This document shows positions 1-6,582 of a DNA stretch of 12,669 bases, one piece after another (within the stretch, counting starts at the first letter, position 1; each line of letters starts with the position of its first letter). The notes beneath the pieces are model-generated. The model searched no databases. It was not told the DNA's origin and was given only the letters and a program-made list of their open reading frames with translations. The position numbers and the translations under genes were made by a program. The DNA comes from Chloroflexota bacterium (GTDB lineage Bacteria > Chloroflexota > Limnocylindria > Limnocylindrales > CSP1-4): contig JAJYGO010000355.1 of assembly GCA_021785115.1 (NCBI GenBank), positions 1 to 12,669 of the forward strand, written 5' to 3'.

Positions 1-2
1 AG

Positions 3-1682
3 CAGCCCCCAGCCGGCGTCGCCCGGATCCCGCTGATCAAGCTCGTGGCCTCCGCGATCACGATCGGCTCCGGCGGCTCGGGCGGTCGCGAGGGGCCCAC
101 GGCCCAGATCGGCGCCGGCTTCGGCAGCTTCCTCGCCCGCTTCCTCGACCTCGACGCCCGCGACGCGCGGATCGCGGTGGCGACCGGCATGGGCGCGGGC
201 ATCGGCGCCATCTTCCGCGCCCCGATGGGCGGCGCGATCCTGGCCGCGGAGATCCCGTACCAGGACGACCTCGAGGCCGATGCCCTGATCCCGGGGTTCG
301 TCGCGTCGATCGTGTCGTTCTCGGTGTTCGGCGCGTTCATCGGCTTCGCGCCCATCTTCGGGGACGTCGCGTCGGCCGGGTTCACCGACCCGCGCCAGCT
401 CGCCTACTACGCACTGATCGGGCTCGTCGCGGGGGTCTTCGGGCGGCTCTACATCGGCAGCTTCTACGGCGCCACCCACTGGTTCGCGCGCTGGACGCTG
501 CCGCGCGAGGTGCGCCCCGCCATCGCGGGCTTCATCGTCGGCTGCATCGGGATCTTCATGCCGGGCGTGCTCGGCACCGGCTACGGCTGGGTCCAGGCCG
601 GCCTCGACCGGACCACGCTGCTGGGCCTGCCGCTGTGGGTGGTCCTGCTGCTCCCGCTGGGCAAGATCATCGCCACCTCGCTGTCGATCGGCTCCGGCGG
701 ATCGGGCGGCATCTTCGGCCCCGGCATGGTGATCGGCGGCCTGCTGGGCGCGGGCGTGTGGCGGCTGCTCGAGGGCGTCGCGCCGGCCGTCCCGGCCGAC
801 CCGTCGGGCTTCGTGATCGTGGCCATGATGGCCCTGTTCGGCAGCATCGCCCACGCGCCGCTGGCGGTGATGCTGATGGTGGCCGAGATGACCGGCAACC
901 TCGCCATGCTGGCGCCCGCCATGCTGGCGATCGGCATCGCCATGATCGTCGTCGGCCCGCGGACCATCTACGCGTCGCAGCTGCGGGGCCGCTCGGAATC
1001 GCCCGCCCACCAGTTCCGGTTCGCGATGCCGCTCCTCTCGTCCATCCCGGCCGGCGACGCGGCCCGCGCGGTCCGGCTCGTGCTCCACGCGTCGGACACG
1101 GTCCGCTCGGCGATCGAGCGGCTCACCGGGGCCGACCTGCCGGGCGCCCCGGTGCTCGACCGCGACGGGACGCTCCGCGGCGTCGTGGACCTCGACGCGC
1201 TCGTCAAGCAGCCGCCCGAGGTGAAGCTCGCCGACGCGGTGGACTCGACGGCCTCGGTGTCGGTGGACGATCCGCTCGACGACGTGCTGGCGACCCTGGC
1301 CGACAGCCACCGAACCTGGGTCCCGGTCACCGGGCCGGACGGCCTCGCCGGCATCCTCTCGGCGACCGACGTCATGGCGGCCTATCGCGCCGCCCTGGCG
1401 GCCAACGTGCGCCGGGTGCGGTCGGTGTCGACGAGGGGGGCGATGATCGAGGTTGACGTGCCGGCGGCCTCTCCGCTGGTCGGGGTGACGGTCGCCGCCG
1501 CCGGCTGGCCGCCGGACACCGTGCTGGTCACGATCGTCCGCGACGGCCGCACGATCGTGCCGCGCGGCAATGCCGTGCTGCGCGCCGGCGACCGGCTCAC
1601 GGTGTTCAGCACCGAGGCTGGGCGCGGGCCGCTCGAGGCGATGCTCGGGGGTTCGCCGACGGCCGTCCCCGCCCAGGCGTAG
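3..1682 (+). CDS. ClC-family chloride channel/transporter with CBS pair and TrkA-C-like domain (5' partial)
   Basis: This gene moves chloride, or exchanges chloride for protons, across the cytoplasmic membrane. The frame is open through the left edge, and the residues before the GTG at 45 (IPLIKLVAS) match the ClC core, so that GTG is internal and the real start lies outside the window. Visible ClC signatures are the GREGP motif with the gating glutamate (codon 90-92), the second GSGGSGG-IFGPG selectivity loop (690-725), and the conserved helix-R tyrosine in RTIY (969-971). The membrane core ends near 985. Two CBS motifs follow (about 1075-1210 and 1228-1395), then a TrkA-C/RCK-C-like domain (about 1438-1614), which suggests regulation by a cytosolic ligand. 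The residue after the conserved Glu of the helix-F region is Ile (252-254), where EcClC carries its internal proton glutamate. The family call is firm. Channel versus exchanger is unresolved. Confidence 0.93.
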   Translation, partial: QPPAGVARIPLIKLVASAITIGSGGSGGREGPTAQIGAGFGSFLARFLDLDARDARIAVATGMGAGIGAIFRAPMGGAILAAEIPYQDDLEADALIPGFVASIVSFSVFGAFIGFAPIFGDVASAGFTDPRQLAYYALIGLVAGVFGRLYIGSFYGATHWFARWTLPREVRPAIAGFIVGCIGIFMPGVLGTGYGWVQAGLDRTTLLGLPLWVVLLLPLGKIIATSLSIGSGGSGGIFGPGMVIGGLLGAGVWRLLEGVAPAVPADPSGFVIVAMMALFGSIAHAPLAVMLMVAEMTGNLAMLAPAMLAIGIAMIVVGPRTIYASQLRGRSESPAHQFRFAMPLLSSIPAGDAARAVRLVLHASDTVRSAIERLTGADLPGAPVLDRDGTLRGVVDLDALVKQPPEVKLADAVDSTASVSVDDPLDDVLATLADSHRTWVPVTGPDGLAGILSATDVMAAYRAALAANVRRVRSVSTRGAMIEVDVPAASPLVGVTVAAAGWPPDTVLVTIVRDGRTIVPRGNAVLRAGDRLTVFSTEAGRGPLEAMLGGSPTAVPAQA

Positions 1683-1687
1683 CGCGC

Positions 1688-1727
1688 TCGCCCGACGTCG
1701 CCCGCGGGTCGCCCGACGTCGCCCGCG
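1688..1727. repeat. Tandem 21-bp direct repeat downstream of the ClC gene
   Basis: Two head-to-tail copies begin at 1688 and 1709, each starting TCGCCCGACGTCGCCCGCG, identical over the first 19 bases. The array starts 5 bases after the ClC stop codon. Three shorter CCTCGCA words follow between about 1749 and 1794. No coding role is visible. It may be simple slippage-derived spacer DNA. Confidence 0.75.
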
Positions 1728-1783
1728 TGGCGGCCCCTGCCCTGCGGAGCCTCGCAGTCGCTCGGGACGCCTCGCATCCTCGC

Positions 1784-1808
1784 GGGCCCTCGCATACGCT
1801 GAGGGCCC
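1784..1808 (+). terminator. GC-rich hairpin between the ClC and HIT genes
   Basis: A perfect 8-bp inverted repeat, GGGCCCTC (1784-1791) and GAGGGCCC (1801-1808), encloses a 9-base loop. It lies about 100 bases after the ClC stop and 30 bases before the HIT start codon. No T-tract follows, so it is not a canonical intrinsic terminator. It could end the ClC transcript, act in the 5' leader of the HIT mRNA, or be fortuitous. The loop contains TACGCT, which fits a loose -10 pattern, so a HIT promoter could overlap it. Confidence 0.3.
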
Positions 1809-1838
1809 ACACGACGTCCGCTGGGAGCTGTGCCCGGA

Positions 1839-2183
1839 ATGTCCGCTGACTGCCTGTTCTGCCGGATGGCCTCCGGCGAGATCCCCGTGCCGAAGGTGCA
1901 CGAGGACGACCTGGTCTTCGCGATCCGCGACATCAACCCGCAGGCGCCGACCCACGTGCTGGTGATGCCCGTCGCCCACGTGCCCTCGGCGGCAGCGCTC
2001 ACCGATGCCGACGGCCCCCTGCTGGCCCGGCTGTTCAGCGTGGCCGCGCGGATCGCCGCCGGCGACGGGCTCGAGGCCGGCTGGCGGCTGGTGAGCAACG
2101 TCGGCCCCGACGGCGGCCAGACGGTGCCGCACCTGCACCTGCACCTGCTGGGCGGCCGCTCGATGCACTGGCCACCCGGCTGA
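1839..2183 (+). CDS. HIT-family (HINT/PKCI-like) nucleotide hydrolase
   Basis: This is a 114-residue histidine-triad protein of the Hint branch. These cytosolic dimers hydrolyse purine nucleoside phosphoramidates and aminoacyl-adenylates. The N-terminus has the usual CLFC (Cys5, Cys8) followed by a short-helix motif ending GEIP. The C-terminus has the active-site triad HLHLH (His98, His100, His102), with the central His100 as the expected nucleophile, then LLGGR and a terminal WPPG, all typical of Hint proteins. Length is normal. I prefer ATG 1839 to the in-frame GTG 1830: the GGAG at 1824-1827 lies 11 bases before the ATG but only 2 bases before the GTG. It is co-directional with the ClC gene but separated by 156 bp with a repeat and hairpin, so probably its own transcript. 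The physiological substrate cannot be told from sequence. Confidence 0.93.
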   Translation: MSADCLFCRMASGEIPVPKVHEDDLVFAIRDINPQAPTHVLVMPVAHVPSAAALTDADGPLLARLFSVAARIAAGDGLEAGWRLVSNVGPDGGQTVPHLHLHLLGGRSMHWPPG

Positions 2184-2222
2184 CGGGGCCCGCTCGCCGG
2201 CCCACCCGCTCCCCGGGCCCGC

Positions 2223-2320
2223 CCGCCCGCCGGCCGAGTGAACCGGCCGCGCGATCCGCCGATCCGCTCGCCGGCCGAGTGAACCGGCCGCGCGATCCGC
2301 CGATCCGCTCGCCGGCCGAG
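2223..2320. repeat. 41-bp tandem repeat in the convergent spacer
   Basis: Copies with a 41-base period begin at 2236 and 2277 and are identical through the unit. Identity extends back over CGCCGGCC and forward to GAG at 2320. Each unit contains the hairpin CGGCCG-AGTGAAC-CGGCCG (2231-2249 and 2272-2290), a 6-bp stem with a 7-base loop. A shorter related word (CCGCTCGCCGGCC) occurs at 2190-2202. The spacer 2184-2472 between the HIT and acyl-CoA synthetase stops holds only such repeats. I see no gene in it. The hairpins might act as a bidirectional transcription end, but there are no T-tracts. Confidence 0.8.
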
Positions 2321-2385
2321 CGGCGCGGAGCCGGGCCCCGCGCGAGCGACCCGCCCGCCGAGCGGCGCGGCCACGCCAGGCGAGC

Positions 2386-2406
2386 GTTCACCCGCCCAGC
2401 GAGCGG
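2386..2406. repeat. GTTCAC-type intergenic element (inverted relative to the tandem copies)
   Basis: The word GTTCACCCG followed by CCCAG and CGAGCGG matches, on the opposite strand, the sequence embedded in the 41-bp repeats at 2223-2243 and 2264-2284 (GTTCACTCG...CGAGCGG). Shortened relatives occur at 5628-5645 and 5669-5688. The family is therefore shared between two separate intergenic regions of this window. Confidence 0.55.
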
Positions 2407-2472
2407 CCGGCGCGGCGGGATGGCACGGCGGATAGCGACGGACAGCGCCGCGCAGCGGGCGTCGTCCCCGCC

Positions 2473-4128
2473 CTACCGCAGCGGCAGCTCCTGGTCCACG
2501 GCTGCCCACGCCCGGACGCGGTCGCGCCTGACCTTGAAGGTGTGCGTCCGCGGGAAGTCGGCCTCCGGCCACAGCCGCCAGCCGGCGATGCGCTGGTTCG
2601 GCCCCAGCGCGGCGTTGGCCGCCCGCACGGCGGCGTCGATCGCGGCCCGCATCGCCTCGGGCGGCGCGCTGTTGAGGGCCGGGACGGCGCTCGGGTCGCC
2701 CGGGACCGCGTGCGTCTGGGGAGCCAGCACCACGGCCTCGATCCGCCCCGGCCGCGTCTCCAGCGCCACCGAGTCGCGGATCCCGGCCACGCGCAGCGCG
2801 TTCTCGATGTCCTCGGGGAACACGTTGAACCCGTTGGGCAGCACGATGATGTCCTTCTTGCGCCCGTGGAGGTGCAGCCGACCCCGCGCGTCGAGCGCCC
2901 CCAGGTCGCCCGACCGGTACCAGCCGTCGGGCGTGAGCGCGTCGGCCGTGGCGGCCGGGTCCTGCCAGTAGCCCTTGAACACGGTCGGCCCGGCGAACAG
3001 GATCTCCCCGTCGCCGGCGATCCGCATCTTGACGGGCTCCGGCGGCCAGCCGACACAGCCCAGCGGGTGGTCGTTCATGGTGGTGCAGCTGCCGGCCGCG
3101 GTCTCGGTGGCGCCGTAGCCCTGGAGCACGATGACGCCCAGGTCCTCCCACGCCTGCTGGAGCGCGGGCGGCAGGAAGGCGCCGGCGGTGGCGAACAGGC
3201 GGAGCCCGCCGCCGAGCCGCGCGTGGACGCTGCGGAACAGGGCGCGCCGGGCGGGCATCGGCAGGCGTCGGGCGACGGCGCGCAGCCGGTTGAACGACGC
3301 CGTGCGGCCCTCCTTCTCCACCTCCCGCTCGATGGCGCTCCAGAACAGGTCCACCACCTGCGGCACCAGGAGCATCGTGGTCACCCGGTGCTCCGTCATG
3401 GCGCTGAAGATCACGCGCGGGTTGCGGGACCGGACGTACAGGATGTCGGCGCCCACCTCGAGCGCGTAGAACAGGCACACGGCCTGCTCGAGCAGGTGCG
3501 ACAGCGGCAGCAGCGAGACCAGCCGGTGCTCCATGGGGTTGATGATCCGGTGGAACGACGCCACCCCCGCCAGCACGTTGTCGTGGGCGAGCATCACGCC
3601 CTTGGGACTGCCGGTGGTGCCCGAGGTGAAGATGAGCTCGAACACCTCGCCGTCGGCGGGGCGCCCCCATGCCCCCAGCTGCGCCTCCCAGTCGGCCGGG
3701 AAGGTGGCGTCCGGCTCGGCCGAGAGGTCCTCCAGCAGGGTCGTCGGGAACCGCTCGAGGCCCACCTCGCTGGGGTCGGGGGCGTCCCGCCCCGTGCCCA
3801 GCACCAGCCGCACGGCGCCCGACCGCTCCACGATCCGGGTGATCGTGTCGGGTGCCATCCGGGCGTCGAGCGGCACGAAGATCAGCCGCGCGTACATGGC
3901 GCCGAAGTACGCGGCCGGCAGGGCGGGCGTGGACGGCGACCAGGTCAGGATCCGGTCGCCGGGCTGGAGCCCCAGCGCGCGCAGGCGCCAGGCGGCGATC
4001 CGGCTCCGGCGCAGCAGCTCGGCGTACGACCAGTGCCACACCGTCCCGTCGTCGCGGCGCAGGCCCAGGGCGGGCTTGTGGGCGTAGCGCGCGGCGCTGG
4101 TCTCGAGCAGGTCGAGCAGGGTTCCCAT
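2473..4128 (-). CDS. Long-chain acyl-CoA synthetase-like AMP-binding enzyme
   Basis: This 551-residue member of the ANL adenylating superfamily resembles FadD15-type long-chain fatty-acid CoA ligases. It would activate a carboxylate with ATP to an acyl-adenylate and transfer it to CoA. Motifs in order are the P-loop FTSGTTGSPKG (167-177), QGYGATE (336-342) closing the adenylate pocket, WYRSGDLG (403-410) with the ribose-binding Asp, the hinge GRKKDIIVLPNG (422-433), and the C-terminal catalytic lysine in FKVRR (Lys532). All core residues are present and the length is slightly short of the ~600 typical of FadD15. Start ATG 4128 is supported by AGGA seven bases upstream. It lies 80 bp downstream of the MFS gene on the same strand and is probably co-transcribed. 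Substrate chain length is not readable from sequence; a non-fatty aryl or short-chain acid is possible but less likely. Confidence 0.92.
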   Translation of the reverse strand: MGTLLDLLETSAARYAHKPALGLRRDDGTVWHWSYAELLRRSRIAAWRLRALGLQPGDRILTWSPSTPALPAAYFGAMYARLIFVPLDARMAPDTITRIVERSGAVRLVLGTGRDAPDPSEVGLERFPTTLLEDLSAEPDATFPADWEAQLGAWGRPADGEVFELIFTSGTTGSPKGVMLAHDNVLAGVASFHRIINPMEHRLVSLLPLSHLLEQAVCLFYALEVGADILYVRSRNPRVIFSAMTEHRVTTMLLVPQVVDLFWSAIEREVEKEGRTASFNRLRAVARRLPMPARRALFRSVHARLGGGLRLFATAGAFLPPALQQAWEDLGVIVLQGYGATETAAGSCTTMNDHPLGCVGWPPEPVKMRIAGDGEILFAGPTVFKGYWQDPAATADALTPDGWYRSGDLGALDARGRLHLHGRKKDIIVLPNGFNVFPEDIENALRVAGIRDSVALETRPGRIEAVVLAPQTHAVPGDPSAVPALNSAPPEAMRAAIDAAVRAANAALGPNQRIAGWRLWPEADFPRTHTFKVRRDRVRAWAAVDQELPLR

Positions 4129-4135
4129 CGGTTGA

Positions 4136-4139
4136 TCCT
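4136..4139 (-). promoter_or_regulatory. Ribosome-binding site of the acyl-CoA synthetase gene
   Basis: The minus strand reads AGGA followed by a 7-base spacer and ATG at 4128. This fixes the start codon; no better-placed start lies upstream within the 80-bp gap. Confidence 0.6.
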
Positions 4140-4209
4140 AACGGTGCCGGTCCGCCGTCGCGCGGCGGTGGCAACCCGGGAGAAGCGCGGCCCGGCCGGG
4201 CGTTCCGCC

Positions 4210-5426
4210 TCAGACCGCCTCGCGGCTCACGTGGCGCGTCTCGGGCAGCAGGGCGATGAACGGCAGCGCGAGGAGCGACGCCCCGGCCGCCAGGATCAGC
4301 GCGGCCTGGAGGCCCACCGCCTGGCCCAGCGCGCCGACCGCCACGGTGCCCACCGCGCTCGTGATCGTGGTGACGAAGATGCTCAGCCCGACGGCCGTGC
4401 TCCGGTTCTCGGGCAGCAGCTCCTGCATCAGCACCAGCTCCACCGGCCCCGCGGTGAGCAGCACGACCCCGGCGATCGCCAGGACCGGCAGGACGGCGGG
4501 CCCGGCCGGCAGCGCGAGGGCCACGATCAGCAGCGGCGCCCCCACGCCGGCCGCGATGGCCAGCATCGGGCGGCGCCCGATCCGGTCGGACAGCGTCCCG
4601 CCGCTGAACGCGCCGACCGCCCCGCCGATCTCGAACACCGTCACCGCCGCGCCCGCGAGCACCAGGCCGGCCCCGGCGTCGGTGAGGTAGGTGGGGATGA
4701 ACACCAGCAGCCCGACGGTGGCCATCGACAGCAGCGCGCTCGCCGCCGCCAGCAGGAGGAACGGCCGCTTGACGGCGCCCAGGCCCGCCCGGATGGAGCC
4801 CGCGGGGCGCTTGAGGTGGATCTCGGGCCGGCGGGCGAGGCGGGAGAACAGGACCCCCGCGACAAGCACGCCCGGGACGAGGGCGATCCAGCTGCCCGAC
4901 AGGCCGACGGCCGAGAGCACGAACGCGATCACCAGCGGCCCGATCGCCCGGCCGGATTCGCCGCCGGTCATGAAGATCGACGTCCCCCGGCCCCACTGCG
5001 TGCCCGACGACCGCGTGACCAGCGCGGCCGCGGCCGGGTGGAACACGGCCGAGCTCAGCCCCGCCAGCGCCAGGAGCAGCGCCACCACGGCGGGTGACGG
5101 CGCGAGGCCGAGCAGCGAGATCGCGACGGCGGTGGCGCCCGGCGCCAGCACGATCCAGTAGCGCGTGTCGGCGCGGTCCGCGATGTGGCCCAGGATCGGC
5201 TGGACCGCGGTGGCGACGCGGAACGTGGCGGCCAGCAGCCCGGCCACGGCCAGGCTGATCCCCAGCTTCGGGATGAGCAGCGGCAGCAGAACGCCGGGTA
5301 GCTGTCGTGGACGAGGTGCGCCGTCGCCACGGTGACGATCGTGGGCGCGTCGAAGGCGGCCGGCGACGCGGAACCGGGATCGGGGGAGGCGGCGGTGGGC
5401 GACTGGCGTGCGGGGGCGGCGGCCAT
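4210..5426 (-). CDS. MFS transporter of the fosmidomycin-resistance (Fsr) type, apparently frameshifted near the N-terminus
   Basis: This is a 12-TM major facilitator of the Fsr drug-efflux type, expected to export small molecules by proton antiport. Family cues are HLVHDSYPAF followed by LLPLLIPKLG in TM1, VFHPAAAALV, GRAIGPL, the TM2-3 loop GHIADR, and the second-half signature GGTLSDRIGRRP. TM1 is split between two frames: the piece ending SYPAF is read to codon 5291-5289, but the continuation LLPLL is in the frame starting at 5289. One C appears missing at that point. With it restored, the ATG at 5426 gives about 405 residues, normal for Fsr proteins. No slippery heptamer is visible, so I favour a sequencing or assembly error, or a genuine recent inactivating deletion. 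No clear Shine-Dalgarno precedes 5426. The downstream neighbour is the acyl-CoA synthetase. The true substrate is unknown. Confidence 0.8.
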
Positions 5427-5468
5427 GGAGCGGCCATTGTCGCGCCGATCGCTCCGGCGGCGCAGCCC

Positions 5469-5512
5469 GATTGCCGATGGTGCGCCACCCGACTGCCGAC
5501 GGTGCGCCACCC
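5469..5512. repeat. Imperfect 22-bp tandem repeat upstream of the Fsr-type MFS gene
   Basis: Two adjacent 22-base units (5469-5490 and 5491-5512) differ at two positions. Each contains GGTGCGCCACC, an inverted repeat GGTG-CGC-CACC. A weakly related unit (about 13 of 22 bases) precedes them at 5447-5468. They lie 43-86 bases upstream of the putative MFS start and about 210 bases upstream of the divergent AraC gene. They are candidate operator half-sites for a regulator. Confidence 0.6.
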
Positions 5513-5627
5513 GCGGTGCGGGTGAGCCGTGAGCGCCTGCGGTCTGTCCGCTCGCGCGCCGGGTCGCCGAGCGGACCGAGGCGCCGAAGCGCCCGCCCGG
5601 CGAGCCGCCGGCACGCTGCCCGGCGCC

Positions 5628-5688
5628 GTTCACCCGACGAGCGGGTGGCAGCGCGGCTCGCGCGCCGGGTCACCCGCCCAGGACGAGC
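5628..5688. repeat. Two shortened GTTCAC-type intergenic elements
   Basis: GTTCACCCG-A-CGAGCGG occurs at 5628-5644, and TCACCCGCCCAG followed by GACGAGC at 5670-5688. The latter shares 12 exact bases with 2388-2399 in the other spacer. The remainder of 5427-5724, apart from the 22-bp repeats and the promoter-proximal palindrome, shows no gene. Confidence 0.45.
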
Positions 5689-5701
5689 TCAGCGCCGCCT
5701 C

Positions 5702-5714
5702 CTGCACGATGCAG
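5702..5714. promoter_or_regulatory. CTGCA-CGA-TGCAG palindrome before the AraC gene
   Basis: A perfect 5-bp inverted repeat with a 3-base centre sits 9 bases upstream of the TATGAT box and overlaps where a -35 element would lie. This placement fits an operator, for instance for autoregulation. No protein can be assigned to it from sequence, and a palindrome this short can occur by chance. Confidence 0.35.
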
Positions 5715-5723
5715 CCAGACGCC

Positions 5724-5736
5724 TATGATGCCGGTG
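5724..5736 (+). promoter_or_regulatory. TATGAT -10 box, probable leaderless promoter of the AraC gene
   Basis: TATGAT (5724-5729) matches the -10 consensus at five of six positions. Transcription would start about 7 bases later, at or beside the ATG at 5737. There is no Shine-Dalgarno upstream of that ATG, which fits a leaderless mRNA. No convincing -35 was found. Confidence 0.45.
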
Positions 5737-6156
<420 letters not shown>

Positions 6157-6165
6157 AGTCCGGCC

Positions 6166-6582
6166 ATGGACGTGAGACTGCAGCACTGCTTCCTGTCGGT
6201 GGACGATCACGAGAAGGCGATCGCGTTCTACCGCGACGCCCTGGGCTTCGAGGTCCGCAACGACGTCAAGGCCTACGGCACCATGCGCTGGACCACGATG
6301 GGGCCGCCCTCGCAGCCGGACGTGAGCGTGGTCCTGGAGCCGCCCGCCGCCGACCCGGGCATCTCCGACGCCGACCGGGAGGCCCTGCGCGACCTGCTCG
6401 CCAAGGGGCTCCTGGGGCGGCTGAACCTCACCACCGCCGATGTCGATGCCGTCTTCGACCATGTGCAGGCCACCGGCGCCGAGGTGGTCCAGGAGCCGAT
6501 GGACCAGGCCTATGGCGTCCGCGACTGCGCGTTCCGCGACCCGGCCGGCAACCTGATCCGGATCAACCAGCCCCGCCGCTGA
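6166..6582 (+). CDS. VOC-superfamily (glyoxalase/bleomycin-resistance fold) protein
   Basis: This 138-residue protein has two beta-alpha-beta-beta-beta units typical of VOC proteins. The first is near 4-58 (FLSVDDHEKAIAFYRDALGF) and the second near 85-134 (TTADVDAVFDHV, then FRDPAGNLIRINQ). Metal-ligand candidates in the first half are His7 and Glu58. In the second half the usual His and Glu positions look like Asn87 and Arg or Ile near 132, so the metal site may be incomplete. The protein could be a non-canonical enzyme, a binding or sequestration protein, or a metalloenzyme with other ligands. The gene follows the AraC gene by nine bases and is almost certainly co-transcribed with it. Its last 20 bases overlap the 3' end of the oppositely oriented patatin gene. 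No substrate can be named. Confidence 0.88.
   Translation: MDVRLQHCFLSVDDHEKAIAFYRDALGFEVRNDVKAYGTMRWTTMGPPSQPDVSVVLEPPAADPGISDADREALRDLLAKGLLGRLNLTTADVDAVFDHVQATGAEVVQEPMDQAYGVRDCAFRDPAGNLIRINQPRR

Noticed and set aside
2223..2320. CRISPR array in the convergent spacer
   Set aside because: The 41-bp units are contiguous tandem copies without unique spacers, and no cas gene is nearby.
2542..5097. An 851-codon open frame on the plus strand opposite the acyl-CoA synthetase and MFS genes
   Set aside because: The composition (Arg, Gly, His, Gln rich) and absence of motifs mark it as antisense shadow of genes with clear family motifs.
5284..5296. Programmed -1 frameshifting in the Fsr-type MFS gene
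   Set aside because: No slippery heptamer of the X-XXY-YYZ form and no obvious downstream stimulatory structure were seen at the shift point; an indel is simpler.
1382..5614. A 1410-codon open frame on the minus strand
   Set aside because: It spans several recognisable genes, is dominated by Arg, Gly, Ala and Pro, and has no domain. It is a codon-bias shadow in very GC-rich DNA.
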